From NCBI GenBank assembly GCA_016903675.1, contig JADQBA010000064.1, positions 1 through 49,963 on the forward strand: a DNA stretch of 49,963 nt, in the 5' to 3' direction. Of this stretch, positions 35,796-43,900 are shown piece by piece. Both the position numbers and the translations under genes were made by a program. How positions within the stretch are numbered: the first letter of the stretch is position 1; each line of letters opens with the position of its first letter. The notes below the pieces were generated by a model. That model was not told the DNA's origin and did no database searches. It worked only from the letters and a program-made list of their open reading frames with translations. Source of the stretch: Stigonema ocellatum SAG 48.90 = DSM 106950. Lineage in GTDB: Bacteria; Cyanobacteriota; Cyanobacteriia; Cyanobacteriales; Nostocaceae.

Positions 35796-36587
35796 ATGAT
35801 GAACCACTTCTTCCGAAAAGCCCTGACCTTTCTGTCTGTTTATTACGCGTATATGGTTGAGTATCGGGCTGAGTTAATTTTATGGGTTTTGTCTGGGTCT
35901 TTGCCGATTATTTTGATGGGAGTTTGGATAAAGGCGGCGCAAGGTGGACGATTCGGTTTGACATCTGTAGACTTTGCCCATTATTTTCTCGCGGTTTTTA
36001 TCGTCAGGCAATTTACAGTGACTTGGGTAGTTTATGAATTTGAGACGGAGATAGTGGAAGGAAAGCTTTCACCGAGGTTGTTGCAACCCTTGGATCCGGT
36101 ATGGCATCACGTTGCGGGCCATGTTGCTGAAAGGGGTGCGCGGATGCCGTTTGTGTTGCTGCTGATAGTGTTGTTTTTTATACTTTATCCCCAGGCTTTT
36201 TGGTTGCCAAGTTTGGGAAAATGTTTGCTGTTTGCGTTGGCGCTGGTGCTGGGTTTTGCTCTGCGCTTTATCATTCAGTACACCTTTGCCATGTTAGCCT
36301 TTTGGACAGAACGGGCTACGGCTTTAGAAAATCTCTGGTTTTTGCTCTACTTATTTCTGTCTGGGTTGATTGCGCCTTTGAAACTTTTTCCTGAACCTGT
36401 GCGGGCGGTGGTACTTTGGACACCTTTTCCTTATTTGATTGATTTCCCTGCGAGTCTGATAGTCGGGCTACCTGTGGATGTGGTGCGGGGATTTTTAGCA
36501 ATGGTGGGTTGGTTTTTGGTGTTTTTAGTTTTGAACCGTTGGCTGTGGCGACGAGGGTTGAGGCAGTATTCGGGGATGGGTGCTTAG
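35796..36587 (+). CDS. ABC-2 family exporter permease
   Basis: About 263 residues with six membrane segments (YYAYMVEYRAELILWVLSGS, MPFVLLLIVLFFILYP, CLLFALALVLGFALRFII, ENLWFLLYLFLSGLI, FLAMVGWFLVFLVL). It matches the ABC-2 permeases that pair with the ATPase at 33111-34109. The preferred start is ATG 35796 (MMNHFFRKALTF). The frame is open from 35646, but those 50 residues are encoded by a palindromic GGGTGGTGCCCCGCCC repeat and non-conserved sequence. The distance from its ATPase, with an opposite gene in between, suggests an operon split by insertion or inversion. Confidence 0.85.
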   Translation: MMNHFFRKALTFLSVYYAYMVEYRAELILWVLSGSLPIILMGVWIKAAQGGRFGLTSVDFAHYFLAVFIVRQFTVTWVVYEFETEIVEGKLSPRLLQPLDPVWHHVAGHVAERGARMPFVLLLIVLFFILYPQAFWLPSLGKCLLFALALVLGFALRFIIQYTFAMLAFWTERATALENLWFLLYLFLSGLIAPLKLFPEPVRAVVLWTPFPYLIDFPASLIVGLPVDVVRGFLAMVGWFLVFLVLNRWLWRRGLRQYSGMGA

Positions 36588-36593
36588 AGATTT

Positions 36594-36698
36594 TAACCGC
36601 AGATACACGCAGATGTAGACGCCCCAAGGGCTGCTTCCCGTAGGGTACGCGGATAAGAATCTTTTTTATCTGCGTTTATCTGCGTGTATCTGCGGTTA
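36594..36698. repeat. 105-bp element with perfect 21-bp inverted repeat
   Basis: TAACCGCAGATACACGCAGA(T) at 36594-36614 is the exact complement of 36678-36698. The centre holds GACGCCCCAAGGGCTGCTTC, a word of the family A kind. It starts six bases after the permease stop and ends 21 bases before the convergent lpxD stop, so it may also serve as a bidirectional terminator. Confidence 0.7.
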
Positions 36699-36719
36699 TA
36701 TTATGTATTAACTAAGTCT

Positions 36720-37766
36720 TCACTGATGGTTACTTTTACGTTGCAATTGTTTAAAAAATTGATACATTTCAGGCAGCCGCTTGAATACAGCTGATACCTT
36801 CAAGTAAGTTTTGTGAGGCATGGAGGGATTTCCGCATACAATTTCTCCTGGTGCAACATTACTGTGAACTCCAGATTTAGCAGATACGATCGCCCCATTG
36901 CCAATCTTGACTTGATTAGCAATTCCTGCTTGTCCAGCCAATATCACCCCATTCCCAAGTTTCACTCCTCCCGCCATGCCTGATTGACCTGCTAATACAC
37001 ATCCAGCACCTATTTGGCAACCGTGACCTATTTGCACCAAGTTGTCAATTTTTGTATTGTGACCTATCCGTGTTTCTCCCACAGATGGGCGGTCAATGGC
37101 GCTGTTACAGCCAACTTCAACCCCATCCTCTAAAATGGTTAAGCCGGATTGTTCAATTTTCACCCAGCCTGTTGGGGTGGGAACAAAGCCAAAGCCTTCG
37201 GCACCGATGACAGCACCACTATGGATGACACAATCTGCACCGATACGGGTGCGTTCATGGATTGTGCAGTTAGCGTGCAAGATGGTGCGATCGCCTATCT
37301 TGGCATCTGGATAAATGACCACATTGGGATGAATGCATACTTCATTGCCAATTTCTACTCCTTGCTGAACCACAACATGAGGACCAATGTAAACTGCATC
37401 CCCAACTTTAGCGGTGGGGTGAATAACGGCTGTAGGATGAATTTCTCTTAGAGGACGCCAGGGTTGGTAAAAGAGTGCGATCGCTCTGGCAAACAAAAGT
37501 CGTGGTTCTGGTGTTGCTATCCAAGCGATACCGCGCTCTTGTGCTTGCGCCTGTAATGCTTCATCTTGAGGCAAAATTAAAGCACTTGCCCTGGTTTTAC
37601 CTATAAAGTTGGCAAACTTGGCTCCTTCTATATAGCTCATAGTACCGACTGTCGCTTCATCAACCGCTACTACCCCTGTAATTTCCGGGTCGTGGTCTTT
37701 ATGGTCGGAGAAACTATTGGATACGGCGGCGTCGCCAAGTTTTTGGAAAATTTCGCTAAATTTCAT
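36720..37766 (-). CDS. lpxD: UDP-3-O-acylglucosamine N-acyltransferase
   Basis: 348 residues, normal for LpxD, which adds the second acyl chain in lipid A synthesis. The N-terminal uridine-binding domain (1-105; FANFIGKTRASALILPQDEA) is followed by a left-handed beta-helix of about ten hexapeptide coils (IHPTAVIHPTAKVGDAVYIG, VVIYPDAKIGDRTILH) with the catalytic His in DNLVQIGHGCQIGAG. The C-terminal helices (YLKVSAVFKRLPEMYQFFKQ) bind acyl carrier protein. ATG start at 37766, 18 bp downstream of the mltA gene end on the same strand, so they are probably co-transcribed. Cyanobacteria may have more than one LpxD-like protein. Confidence 0.93.
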   Translation of the reverse strand: MKFSEIFQKLGDAAVSNSFSDHKDHDPEITGVVAVDEATVGTMSYIEGAKFANFIGKTRASALILPQDEALQAQAQERGIAWIATPEPRLLFARAIALFYQPWRPLREIHPTAVIHPTAKVGDAVYIGPHVVVQQGVEIGNEVCIHPNVVIYPDAKIGDRTILHANCTIHERTRIGADCVIHSGAVIGAEGFGFVPTPTGWVKIEQSGLTILEDGVEVGCNSAIDRPSVGETRIGHNTKIDNLVQIGHGCQIGAGCVLAGQSGMAGGVKLGNGVILAGQAGIANQVKIGNGAIVSAKSGVHSNVAPGEIVCGNPSMPHKTYLKVSAVFKRLPEMYQFFKQLQRKSNHQ

Positions 37767-37784
37767 GGTGTATGTCGGGTTTTT

Positions 37785-39044
37785 TTATTCTTTTAGCAAC
37801 AAATAATATAGTTCACCATCGCCACCTGTAACACCAGCCCGTTCGCCTGCTAGTTTGCCAGATCCCATATAATAATCTACCCGACCGGGTCCTTTGATGG
37901 CGCTTCCAGTATCTTGGTCAAGCACAAAGCGGCTGACATTAAGATACACCAGCTTTCCACTATCTGTAGGATAGGGCAAGCTGGTATTGACTAGGGCTAG
38001 CGCACCCGGAGGCATGAGAGACTTATCTGTAGCAATGGAACGTTCTGGTGTTACTGGTACACGAATACTCCCCATAGCAGATCCACCTTTAGTTTCGTTG
38101 AAAAAGACAAACCGTTTCCAGCGTGGCAAATAATTGTTCATCTCATGAGGATTGCGCTGGAAATAGCGAACCATACTTGGTAGCGTTAAGCCTTTTGCGG
38201 GAAGTTTGCCGTCTTTGAGCAGTTCGCGCCCTATACTAGTCCAAGGGTAATCTGTTCCACCTCCATAGCTGACAGATGTTGTGGTGCCGTCAGTTAAGTT
38301 GAGTTGGGCAGAACCTTGGATCTGTATCAAGTAGGGTTCTAGGCGATCGCGGAACCAAAACAGTTCCAAACCATGTAACGGACTCTTATTACCAAGTAAA
38401 CCATCTTGCCCTTCTAAATCTATGCGTTTGGGGTGGGGTTTAGCCCATTGATTGAGGTTCGGCGGCATCCGGTAAATGGGATACTTATATATTGATGTAC
38501 GAACACGACTGGCAGAATAAACTGGCTCATAGTAGGCGGTGAACTTAACTGTACCCTTACCGTCGTTGCCAACTGACTTGTAAAAGACAAACTCCTGACG
38601 CACAGCAGCTTGTAGTTGTGCTGGTGAGTTGGAGTCAATAACCAACTGGCGAAAACGTTGCAAAGTACGACGGACGCGATCAAGGGTAATCTCGGTTATT
38701 GGAAAATTCTGATACGCTGCTATCGACTCATTAGTTGTCAAGTAACGCAGGCTGTTGTCAATGGACGCTAACAGCGCATCGCGATCGCCCAAGTTACCGT
38801 TTCCACCCCAAATTTGCCCATCCCAACCCAAGCAACGGTATGCAGGACTACACTCTGTTCCTACATTTAGTGGTAGTAGCAATGACGGTTTTTCAGGTTG
38901 GATCGGTACTTGCAGTGGCGATACCTCAGGTTCTCTCGGTAAAGGTAGGGGCGGTAAGCCAGGAATCTGAGCAAAAACTGACCTGACCGGGTTTATAAGG
39001 GTAATTCCAAAAATCACTGAACCCAAAGCAAGCGTTTTTCTCAT
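37785..39044 (-). CDS. mltA: Membrane-bound lytic murein transglycosylase A
   Basis: 419 residues from ATG 39044, giving a good signal peptide (TLALGSVIFGITLINPVRS). The MltA domain (about 100-340) includes VKFTAYYEPVYSAS and YLIQIQGSAQLNLTDGTTT. The C-terminal 3D domain has FVLDQDTGSAIKGPGRVDYY followed by MGSG, whose Asp residues form the catalytic centre. It cuts peptidoglycan glycan strands with formation of 1,6-anhydro-muramic acid. A GTG at 39068 would overlap the preceding gene by 20 nt; the ATG leaves a 4-nt gap, so the two are surely one transcript. Confidence 0.92.
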   Translation of the reverse strand: MRKTLALGSVIFGITLINPVRSVFAQIPGLPPLPLPREPEVSPLQVPIQPEKPSLLLPLNVGTECSPAYRCLGWDGQIWGGNGNLGDRDALLASIDNSLRYLTTNESIAAYQNFPITEITLDRVRRTLQRFRQLVIDSNSPAQLQAAVRQEFVFYKSVGNDGKGTVKFTAYYEPVYSASRVRTSIYKYPIYRMPPNLNQWAKPHPKRIDLEGQDGLLGNKSPLHGLELFWFRDRLEPYLIQIQGSAQLNLTDGTTTSVSYGGGTDYPWTSIGRELLKDGKLPAKGLTLPSMVRYFQRNPHEMNNYLPRWKRFVFFNETKGGSAMGSIRVPVTPERSIATDKSLMPPGALALVNTSLPYPTDSGKLVYLNVSRFVLDQDTGSAIKGPGRVDYYMGSGKLAGERAGVTGGDGELYYLLLKE

Positions 39045-39048
39045 AATT

Positions 39049-39303
39049 TTAGGTAAATCTTTCCACACTAGAGTTAAAAATTGGTTCTACCCGGATTGCT
39101 ACAATCCGAGATGGACGAACCACCATATACTCACCCTGAACATTTTTAATCGGCACGTTGATAAAGTCATTAGAAGCAGACTTTGGCGTAAGTTCGCCGC
39201 TGTACCACTTCTGAAAATCTTGAATTGTGGGAAAACGCACTTCTTCCCGGTGACCACTTTCCATTAGGAGATAAACTGCGTATTCATTTGGAGTTCTAGC
39301 CAT
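39049..39303 (-). CDS. Small conserved-looking hypothetical protein
   Basis: 84 residues with no signal peptide or membrane helix: EYAVYLLMESGHREEVRFPT, then INVPIKNVQGEYMVVRPSRI and a C-terminal beta strand (VAIRVEPIF). I do not recognise the family. It is the first gene of a likely mltA-lpxD transcript, 4 nt ahead of mltA. Its regular beta/alpha pattern and tight linkage argue that it is real. Confidence 0.7.
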   Translation of the reverse strand: MARTPNEYAVYLLMESGHREEVRFPTIQDFQKWYSGELTPKSASNDFINVPIKNVQGEYMVVRPSRIVAIRVEPIFNSSVERFT

Positions 39304-39818
39304 AACATTGAATTATTTGAAACATCTCACCCATTTTCAACCACACAACCCTTAAATGGGAAGGGGACCTTAACTGTCGCTTATGACGGTTGCTTCCCGA
39401 CAAACGTTTCCCAGCTAGGACTAGTACCGCAAGGCGTTCGTCAAAAGTCACGCATTCAAAAGTCAAAAGGCTTATAATTAGGATCAGCCCTTTCAAGGTG
39501 CAAGTCGTAAGACCTGGATTTCCTTCTCCCAAGGGGAGACGCTGCGCGAACGTGTTCTTCGCGTCTTCGCGGTTTAAAAATCTTTTTGAACCACGAAGAC
39601 GCGAAGAACACTAAGAAAAACTTCACTCCATTGTTGGATATTACACCGACTGAAACTACAAGAATGCTACGACTACCATCCAAAAACGTTGAGCAGATCG
39701 ACAGAGGATGGTATTGGGATGGTTCGATTGGAAGCATGTTTTTGATGACTAAATCGACGCACCTAGATGTAAGCTTGTACGGAGTTCATTCTTCTAGAGA
39801 CAGTTGAAATAGCGTTTT
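39304..39818. other. Gene-free region with family A repeat copy
   Basis: Family A left end AGCCCTTTCAAGGTGCAAGT at about 39485, then CCAAGGGGAGACGCTGCGCG, the CTTCGCGTCTTCG hairpin and GAACCACGAAGACGCGAAG to about 39620; the right terminal repeat is missing. After that a plus-strand frame to 39807 (LPSKNVEQIDRGWYWDGSIG) follows, which I cannot assign. It may be chance or a remnant. Confidence 0.65.
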
Positions 39819-40601
39819 ATGTCAATTATTGCTCTCAGAGCATGGTATATTGAGGATTACGAGCCGATTACAGAACTGGAAAAACGTCCACCAGATATTC
39901 GCCTCAGTAAAAAAAGCCTACTGAAATCAGGATTAAGAGCAGACTTCTTAGAAGACAGTGAGGACGTTAACAAATCAATTTGGTTTGGACGCTATCTGGA
40001 AGGAGAAAATATTGAATTTTATATTGAAGGTAGTGGGGGCTATTTTGTCGCTAACATTGACTTGATAAGTCATGAAATTTATTTCACTAAGCAGTCATTG
40101 TTAGCGCAGTTAGACCCAACAATTTTTTTATGCTATCAAACTGAATATCCAGTTGCAAGTGAAGCCCTGCGAGAAGAACTGCTTCAGAGTTTGGAAATTC
40201 TCAACTTGCGATCGCGCCTCCCCTTAAAACTAGTAGAATCCAACCGCCCAAAGGCTGGTCCTCTGCGCCTGGGAAGCACCATCATGCGAAAAATCCGTAA
40301 GAGTTTACTGTTTATTGCTGACGCCACACCCATTGCTACCATTCATGGCAAAGAAACTACCCAATTAATTCCTAGTCCAAATGTCTGTGTTGAAATTGGC
40401 TATGCTATCCAAAGTAAGCGGTCTGAGCAAATTTTACTAGCACAAATGCAGCGTCCAGATTTGCCGGGGGAATTTCCCTTTGACTTACCACAGAAGCAAA
40501 TTCTACAATTTCAAGATAACGTAGAACTGAACAAAATATTGCCTCAAGTCCTTGAAACCCATTTGATGCGATTTAAATTGTTTAAGAATTATGAATTATG
40601 A
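39819..40601 (+). CDS. TIR/deoxyribosyltransferase-like predicted nucleotide-processing protein
   Basis: 260 residues. The first 125 residues are unassigned (RAWYIEDYEPITELEKRP). The C-terminal half matches the pattern of TIR-like/nucleoside 2-deoxyribosyltransferase folds: MRKIRKSLLFIADATPIA, then SPNVCVEIGYAIQSKRSEQI with the conserved Glu that is catalytic in these folds, then FPFDLPQKQILQF. Such domains often cleave NAD or bind nucleotides and are frequent effectors in antiphage systems, but this gene stands alone, so the role is open. ATG 39819. The last residues (KNYEL) and TGA stop are written by an AATTATG heptamer array. Confidence 0.6.
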   Translation: MSIIALRAWYIEDYEPITELEKRPPDIRLSKKSLLKSGLRADFLEDSEDVNKSIWFGRYLEGENIEFYIEGSGGYFVANIDLISHEIYFTKQSLLAQLDPTIFLCYQTEYPVASEALREELLQSLEILNLRSRLPLKLVESNRPKAGPLRLGSTIMRKIRKSLLFIADATPIATIHGKETTQLIPSPNVCVEIGYAIQSKRSEQILLAQMQRPDLPGEFPFDLPQKQILQFQDNVELNKILPQVLETHLMRFKLFKNYEL

Positions 40602-40614
40602 ATTATGAATTATG
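40584..40614. repeat. AATTATG heptamer array
   Basis: Four units overlapping the stop codon of the TIR-like gene. A short related run (TTCATAATTCATAATTCA) lies at about 40808-40825 in the opposite sense. Confidence 0.75.
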
Positions 40615-40649
40615 AAAAGAGTTTGGTTTTAGGTCGGGGTGAATCAGGG

Positions 40650-40760
40650 CTATAGCGATCCTATTACAAGAGTGAAAGTTCCATGCTTTAGAAACCCGGT
40701 AACTTTGGCGAAACCGGGTTTGGGGGACTTTCACAAATCCTGCACGGACTGCTATATTTC
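40650..40760. repeat. Nested inverted repeat containing the AAACCCGGT palindrome
   Basis: Outer pair TATAGC...GCTATA (about 40652 and 40751), middle pair GTGAAAGT/ACTTTCAC, inner pair AAACCCGGT/ACCGGGTTT (40692-40721). The end TATAGCGATCC resembles the ends of the 49095-49189 element. The remainder of 40615-40954 holds no gene and should contain the kinase promoter. Confidence 0.55.
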
Positions 40761-40954
40761 ATTCTAAACCAGAGCCTTGAGATCAAGTCGTGGCTAATGC
40801 TATGGTTTCATAATTCATAATTCAGGAAAAATCAGCATAAGGGTAGATGGAAAAATCTGTTAATTACTAGCATTTAAGAATAAGATGCTTGTGGAAAAAT
40901 TTTCAAAAAAGCTGCATTATACCACCATAGATAGATGCTGCTAATAAACACTCA

Positions 40955-43900
40955 ATGTTAAAATTTAAAGCCTTGCGCCAACACGACTTCACAACACATT
41001 CATTGGTTGCACGAACTGCCAGTGCGATCGCCCTCTTGGTGGGCAGCTTGGTACTACTTGGCTGGTGCTTCAACTTCGATTTTCTCACTCATTTCTTCTG
41101 TGTAAGTATGGTGTCCATGAAGGCAAATGCAGCTATATGCTTTATTTTGTCTGGTGTGTCGCTATGGCTGTTGTTAGGAGCAAGGGAGAAGGAAACCGAA
41201 GGCGGACAAGTAAGAGAAAATTCCCCCCTACCCGCCAGAGTATGTGCTTTAATAATCCAGTTAATCGGGTGGCTGACGTTCTGTCAATATCTCTTTGGTT
41301 GGAATTTCGGTATTGACGAGCTGCTATTTCGTGACTCGCCTATGGCTGTCATGACATCTCACCCAGGGCGAATGGGGTTAAACACAGCATTGAATTTTAT
41401 CCTTGTTGGCAGAGCCTTGGAGCTTATAGGCAAACCAAAAACTCACCGCAGCTATTGGTATGCGCAAGTTCTGAGTCTCTTGGCTGGTGTGATTTCAGGA
41501 CTGGCGCTGATGGGTTATGCCTACAAAGTGGAAGTTCTCCACCACATAGTTCCCCATACAACATCAATGGCTTTACATACAGCAGAGGCGTTCATCGTCC
41601 TGTGTGTGGGAATTCTGTGGGCGCGGGCAGACCAAGGGTTGATGGAGGTGGTAACAAACGATACCTATGGTGGGCTGGTGGCAGGTCGTTTGCTAATTGC
41701 TACGGTGACAGTGCCTTTTGTGCTAGGATGGTTAGTGCTGCAAGGAGAACAGGCAGAAGTCTACAACTCAGCGTTTGGGTTATCACTGCTGATAGTGGTG
41801 CTAATTATCAGTTTCTGCGTCTTGATTTGGCAAAATGCAGCGTTAGTGGAACGTCTAAGCAAGGAACGCGATCGCGTTAAGGTTGCTCTTCGGGTCAACG
41901 AAGAAAAACTGAATAGTTTTGTAGATGCTAATCTCATTGGTATTATATTTGGCGACATTCACGGCAGTGTCCAGCAGGCAAACGACGAATTCCTGCGGAT
42001 GATTGGTTACACACGAGAGGAACTCCAAGCAAACAAGATTAGCTGGATTGACATCACGCCGCCAGAGTATTTACCCAAAGATGAACAAGGAATTGTAGAA
42101 GCTAAGGTGAATGGTGCTTGCACACCCTACGAGAAAGAGTACATTTGCAAGGACGGTAGCCGCATCCCAGTTTTGGTGGGTTACACCTTGGTAGGGGAAA
42201 AAAAAGAAGATACAGTGGCATTTATCCTAGACTTGAGCGATCGCAAAAAGTCTCTGGAAGCACTACGCCAGAGTGAAGAGCGATTTCGGTTAGCGGTGGA
42301 TAACATCCCCGATGCCTTTGTGATCTACGATGCACAGCGGCGGGTACAGTTTGTCAACGCAGCAACACTAGGGCAACTAAGGAAGTCAAAAGAGGAAATC
42401 CTTGGACGCACGGACGAAGAAATACTCCCCCCTGTGATTTATGAACCTTATCTGGCGACTCTCATTAAGGCACAAGAAACACGCACCAGCCAAACAACAG
42501 AAATCAGTATAAATATATCTAATTATAGCACTGTCACCACATTTATTAAATATGTGCCGATTCTGGATAAAAAGGGACAAATTTATCAGATTCTCGGATT
42601 CGCTGAGGACATCACAGTACGCAAGCAAGCAGAGTCCGCACTCAGCAATCAGCAAAAATGGCTAGAAGAGGTGGTGAACCTGATGCCAACTCCACTGCTG
42701 TTAATCGAACCGGGAACTGCGAGGGTGATTCTCGCCAACAAATCAGCAGACGAAGTGGCTGGGGGTCAATTTCCCAAGGCTGATTCAGCCGAAGACTACG
42801 GATCTCATTACCAGATTACCGACGCACATGGAAATCCTATCTCGAAAGAACAGTTTCCTGGGGTACGGGTGGCGCGTGGCGAACGCCTTGAAGGATTGGA
42901 AATAGACTGGCACACACCGAGTGGTATCCGTTCGCTGTTGATATTTGCCGATACCCTACCAGCGATGCACGGACATTCAGCTACCTGTGTACTGACATTC
43001 CAAGATATCACCAATCTTAAGGAGGTGGAAAAAGCTTTGTCATTGGGTTACACAAGGCTACAGCTACTCTTTGAGACAGCAAGCAATTTGCTATCAAGCC
43101 AGCAGCCAGTCGCACTAGTAGACAGCGTGTTTAAAAAACTCAAAGAGCAAATTGGTTTAGATGTTTACTTCAACTACTTGGTGAAGGACAATCAACAGAT
43201 ATTGCATCTAGCGTCATGTAGTGGCATTGCAGAAGATCTGGAGAAAGAGATGGAGTGGGTGGAGTTTGGTCAAAAAGTGTGCGGTGCTGTGGCAGCAGAA
43301 CGCATTCCTATGACTTTCTGGGACGTGCAACAATCAACTGACCCGAAAACAGAATTTATTCGCTCTGTAGGCATTACGGCTCATTCTAGCTACCCGTTGA
43401 TAGCACAAGGACAGCTTTTGGGTACTCTTTCTTTTGGCAGCCGCAGCAGGCTGAAGTTTAGCCAAAATGAACTCGGGATGATGCAAGCGGTTTGCGACCA
43501 GATAGCGATCGCAATGGAACGCGCTAGCTTGATTGCTTCTTTGCAGGAGCAAACTGAGCAGTTAAGAGAAGCAAACCGCATGAAAGATGAGTTTCTGGCA
43601 ATATTGTCTCATGAGTTGCGATCGCCCCTCAACGCTATCCTCGGTTGGGCACAGCTTTTGCGTTCCCGCAAGCTGGATGAAAAAAAGATAGCTCAAGCAA
43701 TAGAGACTATTGAGCGTAATGCTAGGGCGCAAACCCAGCTCATAGACGATTTACTGGATATCTCGCGGATGATTAGAGGCAAGTTGCGTCTTAATGTCCG
43801 TTCTTGCAATCTGGTGCCGATGATTGAGGCAGCTATTGAGACTGTACGCTTAGCCGCAGAGGCAAAGAAAATAGATTTGCAATTTCAGGTTTTAGATGTT

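Noticed and set aside
39586..39807. 73-residue plus-strand frame beginning in a family A repeat
   Set aside because: The start lies in the repeat and the remainder has no recognised domain; kept only as a possible remnant in the region description.
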